A program made the translations under genes and the position numbers. The notes under the pieces are model-generated. The model made no database searches, was not told the DNA's origin, and saw nothing but the letters and a program-made list of their open reading frames with translations. Source: Candidatus Altimarinota bacterium (GTDB lineage: Bacteria > Patescibacteriota > Gracilibacteria > BD1-5 > UBA6164). From it: 44,016 nucleotides of DNA. Shown here piece by piece: positions 28,533-38,784 of the stretch (position 1 is its first letter; each line of letters starts with the position of its first letter). The stretch lies in the NCBI GenBank assembly GCA_022448215.1, contig JAKVBB010000004.1, forward strand, positions 1 to 44,016. Direction: 5' to 3'.

Positions 28533-29588
28533 CTATTTGAACATTATAAAATAAATTGGTTTTTCCATGATTGATTCATCTATTTGGAAATTCATATTAT
28601 CAAGTACTTCGTCATCATCTAAGAATGAAAATTCTGTATATTCTAATCAAAGTATATTGGCAATATAGTTGATGTGGGTTAATATATGTCAAACATCATT
28701 AAATATTACTCTAAAACTTCTAGAATCTCTGTATCTCCACATACTTTTTACAAAGTTTGATGTTATTAATATTCAAAAATTTGGCTTATAGTTAATATTA
28801 CTTTCGTAATTATATGAAAAATCATTTAAAGTATTTAATAATTTTTTTTCTTTTGAATGTAGTTTTAATTCATGAGCTATAAAATCATAATAGAAAATTG
28901 AATCCTCTTTAAATAATCAATTCAAATCAAACAAATAAGCTTCGGTAGGGTGTCTTGATCATCAGGAAGGAGAACATTTTTTATTAAATTTTTTTCAGTA
29001 CATATTATTTACTCATATTTTTCCAAAAGATGTTTTAAGGAGTAATGATAATTTCTCTTTTATATCCAGATGAACAGAATCTTTAGATAAACAGTTTCAA
29101 TTATAGTATTCTTTTATACTAGTAAATGGCAATTCAATATGTTCAAGCTTATACGATTCAGATTTATATATTTTTCTATCTATAGGCTCTTTATTTTTTA
29201 AGTCTACATATTCCTTCATCATCTTTAAATCTTGTTGAAATCACTTTTTTGTACTATAGTCTATAAATTCATAATCTTTTGTTCACAATAAATAGTATAA
29301 CACATCTCCCCATCAATATTTGAACCAATAATCATATTTTTCTTTCTCTTCTAAAGAAGTAATTATAATGGAGTTAACAATCAATATTTGTATTTCTTTT
29401 TCACAAAAAAAGTAACCATTTTCAGATAAATGATCTATAAGATTATAGATTTCGAAATGGTTATTTTTAATACTAAATAAGATAAATAGTATTCATTTTG
29501 ATATTTTATATACTTTATTTTCTAGATAAACCACAATGTTTGATTCTTTCACTCTTACATTTAACAGCGGGTTTACATATAAAACCAT
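28533..29588 (-). CDS. SagB-type flavin dehydrogenase 1
   Basis: The protein has 351 residues, from ATG 29588 to TAG 28533-28535. The diagnostic motif CSPSGGSRHPTEAYLFDLNG is complete (known enzymes read PS(A/G)GxxxPxE); its two central glycines are consecutive UGA codons (28959-28964). SMWRYRDSRSFRVIFNDVGH and NYIANILGLEYTEFSFL match the SagB core. The N-terminal 80 residues (LYVNPLLNVRVKESNIVVYL, KGILFILFSIKNN, helices after) resemble a PqqD-like leader-recognition domain. The expected Arg-Arg FMN motif before the core is replaced by LLLKTSFG, so flavin binding may differ from SagB2. It begins 12 nt after the candidate precursor gene. Confidence 0.82.
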
Positions 29589-29600
29589 TTTTTCAAATTA

Positions 29601-29747
29601 TTATAAAATATCATTTGATTTTTCTGAAGTATCTTCTACTTGTGCTTGTGCTTGTGATGCTGGTCACACAAAACAACCACTTTGTATAAGACCAACATTA
29701 TTATCTGTAATTTCTTCTAGGCTAAATAATTCTTTATTATTATCCAT
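29601..29747 (-). CDS. candidate RiPP precursor peptide, 48 aa
   Basis: ATG 29747 to TAA 29601-29603 (directly followed by a second TAA) encodes an acidic leader-like start (MDNNK, ELFSLEEITDNN), then GLIQSGCFVGPASQAQAQ, then VEDTSEKSNDIL. The Gly in FVGP is a UGA. It is the first gene after a promoter and immediately precedes two SagB-type enzymes and a YcaO, the usual place for a precursor. One Cys and a few Ser/Thr would be the modification targets; that is few for an azole peptide. A + strand reading of the same DNA gives SSTCACACDAG, but it runs against the operon. The function is inferred from position only. Confidence 0.5.
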
Positions 29748-29781
29748 AGTGATTAAAGGTTATATAGTACATAAGTATTTT

Positions 29782-29810
29782 GATAATAAAATTTTAGAAA
29801 AAAATGTCAA
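29782..29810 (-). promoter_or_regulatory. promoter of the RiPP operon
   Basis: On the minus strand, TTGACA (29810-29805), a 17-nt spacer and ATTATC (29787-29782) lie about 35 nt before ATG 29747. The -35 box is perfect and the -10 box is moderate. No Shine-Dalgarno sequence precedes the ATG. Confidence 0.5.
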
Positions 29811-29868
29811 CTTTTTCTCTGCATTTAGTTATAAAAAATAGTAAAAATCATTTAAAAATATAATGATA

Positions 29869-32049
29869 TTATTCTATATCTTTATAAAACTTAAAGGAAT
29901 TAGTATATTCCGACCAAGCATAATAAAAATCAGAATCAACAATCACCTTTTTATTAGTCTCATCCGTATACTGGTTACGGACATGCCCTTCTATCTTTTT
30001 TGTATCAGGGTTAAATACGGCAGGAATGAGTGTGGTTTGTGGTATTTTTTCTCCTCACCAATAGTGAGGAAAAGTTAACAATTGGGGTTGATGGTCTTGA
30101 TCAATTAGGTAATAGAGAAAAACTCTATAGTTTCAAATACTCACTCCACAATCCAACTGCAATATATCATACTGACTATTCAGTACAAATCGTTGAGCTT
30201 TTTCAGCGATAGCTTCTATATAACATGTTTCATGGTGAGATGAAACTTCATCATTTTTCTGATGCCACTTAATCCAATCAAGTAAATCAAAATATTGAAA
30301 CTCTTTGGGTGTTTTGAGTATATTTTCAAGATAAGGGTCGGGAGAAATATTTATTTTCCTTGATTCCGAAATTATAAATGATCTATTATATACTCTTTTA
30401 CCCTCATTATAAAAGAAATTTTTATCCTTCGCATAAGATAAAGAAGGATTTAAAATTTTAAAAGTTTTCGAATCTGCACCAAATATAATATTATTATAAT
30501 GAAAGACATTATTTTTATCTTTCGTATGATTTTCGCTCAATAATTCAAAAGATAATGGATCAGCTTTTTCAATGAGCTTTCCTAAATGATACACACTATT
30601 TTGATCTTTCGTATAGTATTTTGTTAAAATTTGAAATGTTTTAGGATCAGCTTCTTGTATAATAATATTATCTTCATAAGCAGGAGTCAGGTATACATTA
30701 TGCTCATCTTTCGTATAATTCTGATCTATTACTTCATAAGATTCCATATCTGCTACAGTAATCCATTCACCATTATGAGAATAAATCTTATTATCTACTG
30801 CAATATACCCATTACCTAAATCTTTCAGTGTAGCTGATTGAATATTTTCAATTTGTTTTCACTGTAAATAAAGATTATTTGCATCATAAGCATATCATCC
30901 ATCAAGATAAACAAAACTTTTTGGGTCAGCTCATATAAGAACTTCATCATGATAAAAAACATTATTCTTATCCTTAGTATAATAACTATAATAAGGATGT
31001 ATTAATTCAAACGACTGTGCATCTATATATCCTAAGACATTACCATTTTTATAAACAAATATATTATCTTTTGCATAACGATAGCTATCGTAACCTTTAT
31101 CCTGAAGAACTTCAAAAGTTACAGGATCAGCACCTCATATTACATTGTGTCTAAAATAAACATTGTTTTTATCACGGTAATAATCACCTACAAGGACCTC
31201 CATAGATTCTGAATCAAAGCTTTGGGTTGCTTTTGCTCCAACATAAAAACTATTTTTATCTTTTGCAATAGCTGGATGGCTTTTAAAGGGTTCATGTAAC
31301 AAAGTAAATGTAGATGGATCAGCTCCACTAACCTCCTGATTCCTATAATATACCCAAAAATGATTTTTTGCGTAACGTCATCATATATCTTTTACATGAA
31401 ATATGAGTTCAAAAATAATCATAGTAAATAAAAAGATCGATAACAGGGATATGATCTTTGTCTTATTATGAGATTGAAATATTTTCTTTGTAGAAAACAA
31501 TACGATAATACTCGCAATACATATTAATATAATACCAAGAACATAGTTCCCTTCTATCAAACCACTACGATCCAGATAGAGTTCTCGATCTCCATTCATA
31601 GCATGAAAGTATTGCATCATCGCAAAAGCACAAAATATCCAGACTAATAGACTTGGAGCAAGTATGATAGATTGTTGAGCAATTGCCTTATACACAATGA
31701 GAAAAAATCGATACGGCAACCAAAGCCAAAAAACAATTGTAAATACAGTAGAAGCAATCCAAACAAAAACAACAAGGGCTACTTCAAGAAAATCAGGTAC
31801 AAAAAAATATGAAAAATGCTCTTGGAAAAACTCTGGAATCAGTTGAATTGGAAGTACCATCAAGAAAAGAAGATGAAACAGATTCCCAAAATTCATAAAT
31901 CCTCCCATACTTTCTGGTTGAGCCAAAAAATAGGTCATCCAAAAACCTAAGAATAGACAAAAAAAATATACTATCCATTCCCATAGAAGCACTTCTTTCC
32001 CATGAGATTTTACCAAAAAACTCCAGATGGAAACAATCTTGTTTTTCAT
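29869..32049 (-). CDS. membrane protein with DKNYY repeats
   Basis: The protein has 726 residues, from ATG 32049 to TAA 29869-29871. The first ~215 residues hold about five membrane helices (e.g. WIVYFFCLFLGFWMTYFLA, FTIVFWLWLPYRFFLIVY). The rest is a beta-rich domain with at least eight degenerate repeats of the DKNYY type: AKDKNSFYV, YRDKNNVYF, YTKDKNNVF, YTKDEHNVYL, YTKDQNSVYH, HTKDKNNVFH. Each is followed by a GADPxTFxxL unit (ADPKSFVYL, ADPLSFELL). DKNYY proteins are common surface proteins of unknown role. The repeat part is probably outside the cell. It stands upstream of the RiPP operon in the same direction, 122 nt away, but the operon has its own promoter. Confidence 0.75.
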
Positions 32050-32124
32050 TATTCTAAATAATATATCTCTAATAAAGATTTGATCTATGGGTATTATTTA
32101 TACCATAAGGAATATCTTTTATTC

Positions 32125-33900
32125 CTATTTCTTTTTCTTTACACCAAGGTGTACCAGTCCAAGACCAAGAACCAGTAAAAATCCAAAGATAAGGTAAAAG
32201 AAAAATGATCCACCAGAAGATGTGTTTTGTAAGAGTGTTTCTGGTATAACATCACCCGGAAGTTCGGCTCATCTTGAAATAAGATCATTGATTTGAGTAC
32301 CAAGTTCACTATGAGTTGTTTCAAAGGCTTCTCTGCTGGCATTAATTTGGGCCTCAAGCTCTGGAGTAATATTCCCTGCATCAATCTGAGCTTGAAAAGC
32401 CTGCATCGTTTCATTGTATGTTTTCTCAGCTTGATGTTGAGCTGCAACCAAACCTTTAAGTTCTTCACTCAGATCATCCAAAAGAGTTCCAGTTGCACTG
32501 AGTTGTTCAGCAAAGAGTTGATTGGATGCAAAAGACCCTTCTACTACCGTTTCAATATTTCGTTTATCTGGATATGGAATCACACAATCTCCAAATTTAG
32601 GATTTGAATACAACAGTCCTTGAGGATCAAAATTTGCTTCTGGATCAAGTTTTTCCAGAAAATCCATAATAATCTCCATTCGAGTGGTATAGTCTATATC
32701 ACAGGCAAGAAACACTTCTTCTTCTGGAGTCAGAAGCTCATTTTGCGCTTGTTTTTGCTCGAGTGTTGCTTCATAGTTTGGAGTCAGAGCTACTTGAAGC
32801 CAGAGTTTAAAGTTTTCATCTGGGATGCTTTTGAGTTTTTCAAAAAGCTCATATGGCAAACCATCATAGATAACCATTCATCGTGCCTCCTGCATTTCTT
32901 GACTATAGTCTTGTCATCCTGTATCGAGTTTTGCATGTGCCTGAGGCAAGAAGAAATCTAAGAAGCTGCTTGAGTTATCAGCAGAGAGTGATTGAAAACG
33001 ACCGTTACATCGAGATGGAAGAGAAGAGGGACTTTTGTGTACTAACTCTAAACATGTTTCACTTCTCACACTTTGAAGAAAGTTATCCATCACTTCAAAG
33101 AGTCCTGATGACTGAGCAGAAGTATTTTTCATCGCTTGTACCTGGAGTGGAAAGGTTTCAAATTCATTGAAATAATCACTCTCATTATTATACGCTACCG
33201 TCACAAGATCAATTTCAAAAAATGGTTGATCACTATAGTCAACAGAATGTATAGATACTTTTCCAACAAGAAACTCATGTCCTGCTTCGTCTACACTATT
33301 TTCAAGCATCTCAAAACCAGATCCTTCAAATACATTTGTTTTATAGTTTCTCTGACCAAGACTCTGAAGGCTGTGGCTTCATTTTGGAGTAATATTAAGA
33401 TATCCACAACTCACAAACTCTCCATCAAGAAGATGGTGTGTATAAACAAGATTTTGTCGAAACTCGGTATAGCGATCTCCACTGGTTTGCCACCATCTTT
33501 GGTTTTGTGATCTTAAAGGAAATCGAAAAGCAGAATTATCTCAAAAACCAGAGAATTGTGTCAAAATATAATCATTACTTGCTTGTATAGTCCCAATGTT
33601 GTTTCGCTTTGCAGCAAACAAGTCTCCGTATGATCGATCTCGGTACCATGGATCACCTCTGCTCGCAGAGTCTTTTTGAGCTGGGTTTCGTACCGTATGA
33701 TCTCGAAAAGAATCATAACTTGAGAGATCTGCTCTCTCCCCAGTTCGTTCATCTTTTTCTACATCTGCTAGATCAACTCAGTATTGTTCAGATACATGCT
33801 GAGAAAGCAGTGCAAAACACGCAGATTCTTCTGAAACATTGGCAGAGACAGAAGCGATACTCACAAAGAGTGACAACAAAATAAAAGAAATATATTTCAT
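32125..33900 (-). CDS. secreted protein with C-terminal membrane anchor
   Basis: The protein has 591 residues, from ATG 33900 to TAG 32125-32127. The signal peptide is MKYISFILLSLFVSIASVSA. The mature part has aromatic-rich segments (RSQNQRWWQTSGDRYTEF) and four or more Cys. A helical Gln/Glu-rich stretch follows (EQKQAQNELLTPEEE, QHQAEKTYNETMQAFQAQ), predicted coiled coil about residues 445-535. A single membrane helix (FYLIFGFLLVLGLGLVHL) and a KKKK end then anchor the protein outside the cell like a type I protein. I do not recognise the family. It begins a run of four same-strand envelope genes with the genes up to 35820. Confidence 0.65.
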
Positions 33901-33929
33901 GATAAAAAATGTAAGATATTAAAAGCAGT

Positions 33930-34193
33930 TTAGTGACTTTGTCGTGTAATTACGGTAATAGCAACTGGAGCTGGAGGACTGCTGGGTGAAACAGACACAC
34001 TCGCGGTTGGGTTGCTCGCATTATACCATGTGCTAGAATTTTGAGCATCAAAGGTAATGTTTGCAAAAATTTGCTCAAAACCTCACAAACTCACATTTTT
34101 ATTATTTGAAGTACCCGCAAGAAAAAAGGACACTGCAATATAGAGAATGACCAATCCAAGTATCAAAGAAGATTTTTGAAGAATATTTTGCAT
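33930..34193 (-). CDS. small single-pass membrane protein, 87 aa
   Basis: I do not recognise this protein. ATG 34193 to TAA 33930-33932 with one UGA glycine. An N-terminal helix (LILGLVILYIAVSFFLAG) is followed by an Asn/Ser/Thr-rich outer part and a Pro/Ser stretch (SVSPSSPPAPVAITV). The layout is like a minor pilin or a small envelope peptide, but no prepilin cleavage motif is seen. It lies between two other envelope genes and is likely in their transcript. Confidence 0.5.
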
Positions 34194-34219
34194 AAGAAAA
34201 CAGTCAAAAAAATAAAATA

Positions 34220-35170
34220 TTATTTGAGACAGACTCGCTGGTTACAGATATTATCAAATGCCAGATCAGGTCTCCCAAAAGCAAATACCAAGAAAGCTAG
34301 AAGGCATAATAAAACACTCAGATACAAAATCAAGCACTTTCGCTGTATTGACCTTGACTTTATAGCTTCTAATTTCCATATAACAGGCAGTAACAAAGTT
34401 CCCATAAAAAGTGATCCGAGGAGTGCGTAATTTTCGTTCATAAAAAACTGGAGTATGTAGAAGTTGACTACCAGCCCAATGGCATATACAGATCGAAACA
34501 AAGAAGTTTTCGGAATCGTCTTTGGATCGGTGATCATAAAAAAGGTAAATATGAAAAAGGAAATACTAAAAAACACGGCTGCTGTGGTCATGTTTTCTCA
34601 AGATGCTATTGTAAAAAATGCGATACCATGAGCCAACAAAAATGGGAGAATATAATCATACACAGAGCGAAAGCCAAAGATTTGAAACACTCTCAAGCAC
34701 ATAAAAAGCCCAAGCAAGAACACACACACAAGCAATATAATATAGGAAGTTGAGAGTTGGCCAGTATAGTTTCCCCATTGTAGAGTATTGACCCATGTAT
34801 ATCATGGGAAAAGCATGAGTGTGAGAAATACAGCCATATTGGAAGGGTTGAGAAAATGCTTCCCAGCTACGAGAAAAAAATGTTTCCCAAAGATAGCCAA
34901 TGCTCCAGCAAGCACATAGATAATCGCATCATCACTTCGGAGAAAAAAACTGATCCCAAATCCTGCGTTGACCCCAGAGTATGGAAAGACCCACTTCCCG
35001 GTACGATAGGCATGCAACAAAAGATCAAGTACAATGACTGTACTAAATGTAAGAAGAATCTCAAAAACCGTGATATCAAGTCCGTACCAGATAACACCAA
35101 TACTCAAAATCCCTGAGAGAATCAGGGTTTGGTTGGTTTGGATATTGCTGAGAAGTTTGAAAGGGTTCAT
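34220..35170 (-). CDS. polytopic membrane protein, RnfD/NqrB-like
   Basis: The protein has 316 residues, from ATG 35170 to TAA 34220-34222, with about nine hydrophobic helices. LLLHAYRTGKWVFPYSGVNA, IYVLAGALAIFGKHFFLVAG and KHFLNPSNMAVFLTLMLFPG recall the RnfD/NqrB family, where a Ser/Thr near such a loop carries covalent FMN; MITDPKTIPKTSLFR in the fourth quarter also fits the family. Rnf/Nqr complexes couple redox reactions to Na+ or H+ flow. No other Rnf or Nqr subunit is in the window, so it may act alone, as annotated in other CPR genomes. The family call is moderate. Confidence 0.55.
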
Positions 35171-35187
35171 TTATAAAAAATGAAAAA

Positions 35188-35820
35188 TTAATCTGCTACA
35201 CATCGCTCTAAAAAAGAAGGACCATATTTTACTGTAGACCAAGCACCATAGGTGGAACTTGAAGGGTTATTATGACTCGAGCTGAGGTTAAAATCTCTCA
35301 AAAACATTCCATGGTAAGGAGAAGATGACCATGTAGTTCGATCACTTCACATATTATGTACCAAAATTGTAAGAATCAATGTATTTTGAATACTACTTCC
35401 CTGCTGAAAGTAATCAAGCACTTCACAGTTTCTAAAATTTGTTCCAGGGCCATACCAATAGTGCGTACTATCAGTACTATTCCAAGTCCAGAACCGATAC
35501 GCTTTTTTAGTGACAAAGTCTTGGATATCATTCCAGGTGTCTACATCAATAACAACCGATTCTCCATTATTTGTGATCTGAATATTTCCGTCTACATGAA
35601 GTTTTTGTTCTGGAGTAATACCAATACCAATATTTCCATTGCTAAAAGAAAAATTATCAAGTTCAGCAACTTTGTTTACCAAATCATTCCATCCACTCGC
35701 GGTCAATGGATCTCATGAATTTACTACATCGTTCCAGGCAGCATATCAGATACCCAAAACACAAAGAGTGAGACAACCCAAAATAATATGAGTGGAAATA
35801 TGTTTTATAATGTTTTTCAT
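35188..35820 (-). CDS. secreted protein with tail-fibre-like motif, 210 aa
   Basis: ATG 35820 to TAA 35188-35190. A hydrophobic N-terminus (IILGCLTLCVLGIGYAAW) acts as signal or anchor. Twice it has W-N-D-(V/L)-V-N (AWNDVVNSG, GWNDLVNKV), then NGNIGIGITPEQKLHVDGNI, the beta-helix motif widespread in phage tail fibres and bacterial surface trimers. The C-terminal half is aromatic-rich (RFWTWNSTDSTHYWYGPG) with two Cys that might pair. It is probably a surface-exposed trimeric protein; its partner is unknown. It is followed by the RnfD-like gene after 17 nt. Confidence 0.6.
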
Positions 35821-35900
35821 GGGGGAGATTTAAGATATGTAAGATAGTGAATATAGTATAAAACATGATAGAATATGCAAAATTTCTCATTAATATTGTC

Positions 35901-35927
35901 TTGATTTATTCTTTTTTTTCATACAAT
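35901..35927 (+). promoter_or_regulatory. likely promoter of tRNA-Arg
   Basis: TTGATT (35901-35906), a 15-nt T-rich spacer and TACAAT (35922-35927) lie 15 nt before the tRNA. The spacer is shorter than the usual 17. Confidence 0.4.
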
Positions 35928-35942
35928 ACTACAACAGCTTAT

Positions 35943-36018
35943 GCAGCCGTAGCTCAGTTGGAAGAGCGCGACCCTGCGAAGGTCGAGGCCACAGGTTCGA
36001 ACCCTGTCGGTTGCACCA
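35943..36018 (+). tRNA. tRNA-Arg (anticodon GCG)
   Basis: This is a 76-nt cloverleaf: acceptor GCAGCCG/CGGTTGC, anticodon stem CGACC/GGTCG with loop CTGCGAA, T-arm ACAGG-TTCGAAC-CCTGT and encoded CCA. G34 (GCG) instead of the usual A34 (ACG, read as inosine) is notable: most bacteria read CGN with ACG and the TadA enzyme. Unlike the other two tRNAs here, no 21-nt copy of its 3' end follows it. Confidence 0.93.
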
Positions 36019-36035
36019 TATAATTACGTAAATTT

Positions 36036-36287
36036 ATGCAAGAACAGACACTGCCAAGTTATATTGAAAATGAAATACAAAAAATACCATCTCATCAAAC
36101 AGAAGACCTGGTTGATTTTTGTTATGGTGAGATAGATATGGAAGAGGTGAATGAAGAAGTAGTGAAATGTATAATAAATATATTAGATTTTGTTGATGAT
36201 AAAGAAAATTTAATACCAGAAGAGATTATCTCACAGATTAAAAAACTGGTGAACTACAATATTGTAGAACCAGGAAATATATGCTAA
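36036..36287 (+). CDS. small acidic hypothetical protein, 83 aa
   Basis: I do not recognise this protein. ATG 36036 to TAA 36285-36287 lies 17 nt after tRNA-Arg and is perhaps on the same transcript. It is acidic and all-helical (MQEQTLPSYIENEIQKIPSH, GEIDMEEVNEEVVKCI, LIPEEIISQIKKL), with no membrane segment. The stop is 1 nt from the end of the convergent DUF1295 gene. It uses no UGA. Confidence 0.5.
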   Translation: MQEQTLPSYIENEIQKIPSHQTEDLVDFCYGEIDMEEVNEEVVKCIINILDFVDDKENLIPEEIISQIKKLVNYNIVEPGNIC

Positions 36288-36288
36288 T

Positions 36289-37032
36289 CTAAAAATATCT
36301 CGGAAAAAATACAAGAGTATGTTCACGGTAGTGAGCATATTTTTTATTGTCTTTATATTTCCTCTCAGACATGGCAATTCATGATACAAAGCATACCAGT
36401 ACTGTAATAAGTCCCCATCATATGAATGCCCAGAGGTTGATCGGTGCAACGAGAAAAGATATCCCAAACCAAAATACACTCTCTCCAAAATATTGTGGAT
36501 ATCGATGATATTTTCGGAGTCCTCCTGTGAGTATATCTCATGGTTTTTTTATTTTCAGAAACTGCGAGAGTTCATAGTCTGCCCTAGACTCATACAAAAG
36601 ACCAAAAAAGCTGATACTCATTCAGACTGTTATCCATCAGATAGGTATTTCTCAGATATCTCCATACAACAACCAAAGAGGCATAGCTACGATACACATG
36701 AGAATACCCTGTAAGATATAGATCTGAAAGAAACTTCTGGTATAGAAATACTTCCACTGGGATCTCCAGACAGCATAACGAGCATCTTCTCATGGATTCT
36801 GGAGTTTTTTCCACCCGATATATCCTGCCAAACGAAGTCACCAGAGTGTGATCAGGGTAAGTACACACCATTGAAGCAGCTGCATCTTGGGAGGTTCAAA
36901 AAATATTCCCCAAGCAATGATGACAAAGCCAATTCCCCAAAAAATATCTATCTTGGAATTGTCTTTGGTATATATGCTCGAGAGAAAGAGAAGAAACAGT
37001 AAGCAAAAAATGATGAGAATAGCTGAAATCAT
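36289..37032 (-). CDS. DUF1295 / steroid 5-alpha-reductase-like membrane protein
   Basis: The protein has 247 residues, from ATG 37032 to TAG 36289-36291, with about six membrane helices. KIDIFWGIGFVIIAWGIFF, TLITLWGLRLAGYIGWK, GEDARYAVWRSQWKYFYTR and, at the C-terminus, GGLRKYHRYPQYFGESVFWF plus KYKDNKKYAHYREHT are the conserved signatures of DUF1295 and related NADPH-dependent reductases or isoprenylcysteine-type methyltransferases. The substrate is probably a lipid, unidentified. It begins 1 nt after the DUF2177 gene ends, a common neighbour pair. Confidence 0.85.
36319..36345 (+). terminator. terminator of the 83-aa gene inside the convergent gene
   Basis: ATGTTCAC (36319-36326) pairs with GTGAGCAT (36331-36338), one mismatch, then ATTTTTTATT on +. 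It lies within the 3' coding end of the DUF1295 gene, so the same bases encode NKKYAHYREHT on the other strand. Confidence 0.5.
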
Positions 37033-37033
37033 A

Positions 37034-37462
37034 CTACCAGATTTTATTCACGAGTATATCTACTTGATACATAACCAGTGCCACTATGGAACACAAAAAC
37101 ACTCCCCAAACGATATCTACGAGAGTGAAATGAAGTGAATAATTTTTCAAAAAAGTGAGATTCGTCAGATCATACATAGCATAACTCAGACCTCACATAA
37201 GTGCTCCATAACCTATTGCTGACCAGCTCGAACTGGCATATCCAGACTTGAGTACAAAGAAATACACCAGTGCTACAATAGATATCCAAGCAAATATCCC
37301 AGCAGTCAAATTAACCTTGATACTTCCATTTTCAACCACAATCAGTGATCCAAATTCTGCAATGGTAAATCGTTTCACGATATATCCAAGCCAGATATAA
37401 TCACAAATAAGAATAGTAGCAAAACCAGAAATGAATATCAGAAGAATTTTTACGAGTTCCAT
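37034..37462 (-). CDS. DUF2177 membrane protein
   Basis: The protein has 142 residues, from ATG 37462 to TAG 37034-37036, with four membrane helices. ATILICDYIWLGYIVKRF at the start and YAMYDLTNLTFLKNYSLHFT with LVDIVWGVFLCS in the second half are the family signatures. The biochemical role is not known. It forms a two-gene operon with DUF1295. Confidence 0.82.
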
Positions 37463-37532
37463 AGAATAAAAAGATAAGTAATTAGTATGTATCTAAACTA
37501 ATTATCGAGTGTAAGGAATATGTATGAAAAGT

Positions 37533-38747
37533 CTAAAAAATTATTTTAAATTCACTTCCCTTGCCATGAGTACTGTTTACTTCTATTTTCCAACCATTTG
37601 CATCGGCTATTTTTTTGACGAGAGATAGACCAATACCAAAACCAGTGGTATTTCTGGAATCTCATCATCGATAAAATCTATCAAATATTTTTTGAATTTG
37701 CGAACGAGTCATTCATATTCCAGTATCTTTTATACTTAATGTATTTTTACTGAGTTTAATTTTTACTACTCAATCATCATGGTTATACAAAATAGCATTT
37801 TTTATAATATTTGTCAGTACTACTTCGAGTTCATGAATATTTGTCTGAATATGAATATCATCTTTCACATTCATTTTTATGTGAATATTTTTTTCTTGCT
37901 TGAGTATATCTAAGTCTTTGATTATTTTTCCTATTGCTTTTTTGAGAGATATATCTGTTTTTTCTCCTGCATTTCAAATCTCAGAAAGCTCTATGAGTCA
38001 TTCTATGAGTTGATTCATATGATCCACTGAGTCTATTCATGATTGCAGAAGCTTTGTATCATAATTTTTTTCTGCTTGCATAATCTGCATGTTTCCACGC
38101 ATAACAGCAAGCGGAGTTTTGAGTTCATGGCCTGCATTATGAATAAAATCAGACATGTCATCCATACTTTTTGCTACCGGTCTTAAGGCAATAGAGACAA
38201 AAAAGTATCATATAACAGCAACAAAGATTCATGTTCATAAGGTTCCTAAAACCAACCACAATAATGATAATAAGAATTCAGAAAAAGGATAATAAATAGA
38301 TTCATAAAACACAATGATTTCTCATCATTTTAAGTTCTTTTTGATAAAAACCATATCATCTATTTTTACAAAAAAGTGAGAAGATATATCATCTATATCA
38401 AAGATAACCTCTTGTCTTGTATCTTCAAATATAATATTTCCATCACTTCAAAATATAATAAAATTTATATTTCATTGAGGCCTATTTGGTAATTTATTTC
38501 TTTGTTTTCCATTGTTTCGTGGTTGATTTGACCGAGATATATATTTTTCTAAGAATGCTTCGTCTCTTTGAATATTTTTGTAAATAAAATCGAGTTGGGC
38601 TTGAAATTTTTGCTCAAAATTTTTATTTTGCTTATAATATTGTCATGAAAGAAACAAAGCACCAAAAATAAGCATCAAAAACAATACTACTCAGACAAAA
38701 AGTAGGGTTAATCTAAATCGTGAATGTCGTAATGAAGTGTGTTTCAT
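37533..38747 (-). CDS. sensor histidine kinase
   Basis: The protein has 404 residues, from ATG 38747 to TAG 37533-37535. Two membrane helices (about 12-34 and 155-180) frame a ~120-residue outer sensor region. Next are the H box NAGHELKTPLAVMRGNMQIM, the N box NIIKNAILYN, then DTGIGMT (G1), IFDRFYRG (F) and GFGIGLSLVKKI (G2). The domain order is the standard EnvZ/PhoR-like class: sensor, HAMP-like linker, HisKA, HATPase. It is phosphorylated on the His of HELKTP and passes the phosphate to the response regulator encoded just upstream. The signal is unknown. Confidence 0.93.
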
Positions 38748-38784
38748 ATTAAAAATGAATTAAAAAAATGAATACGAAAAGATA

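Noticed and set aside
29536-29841. A + strand frame with SSTCACACDAG that resembles an azole-peptide core
   Set aside because: It runs opposite to the biosynthetic operon, most of it is the complement of SagB1 and the 48-aa gene, and no promoter or RBS precedes it. Kept only as an alternative in the precursor entry.
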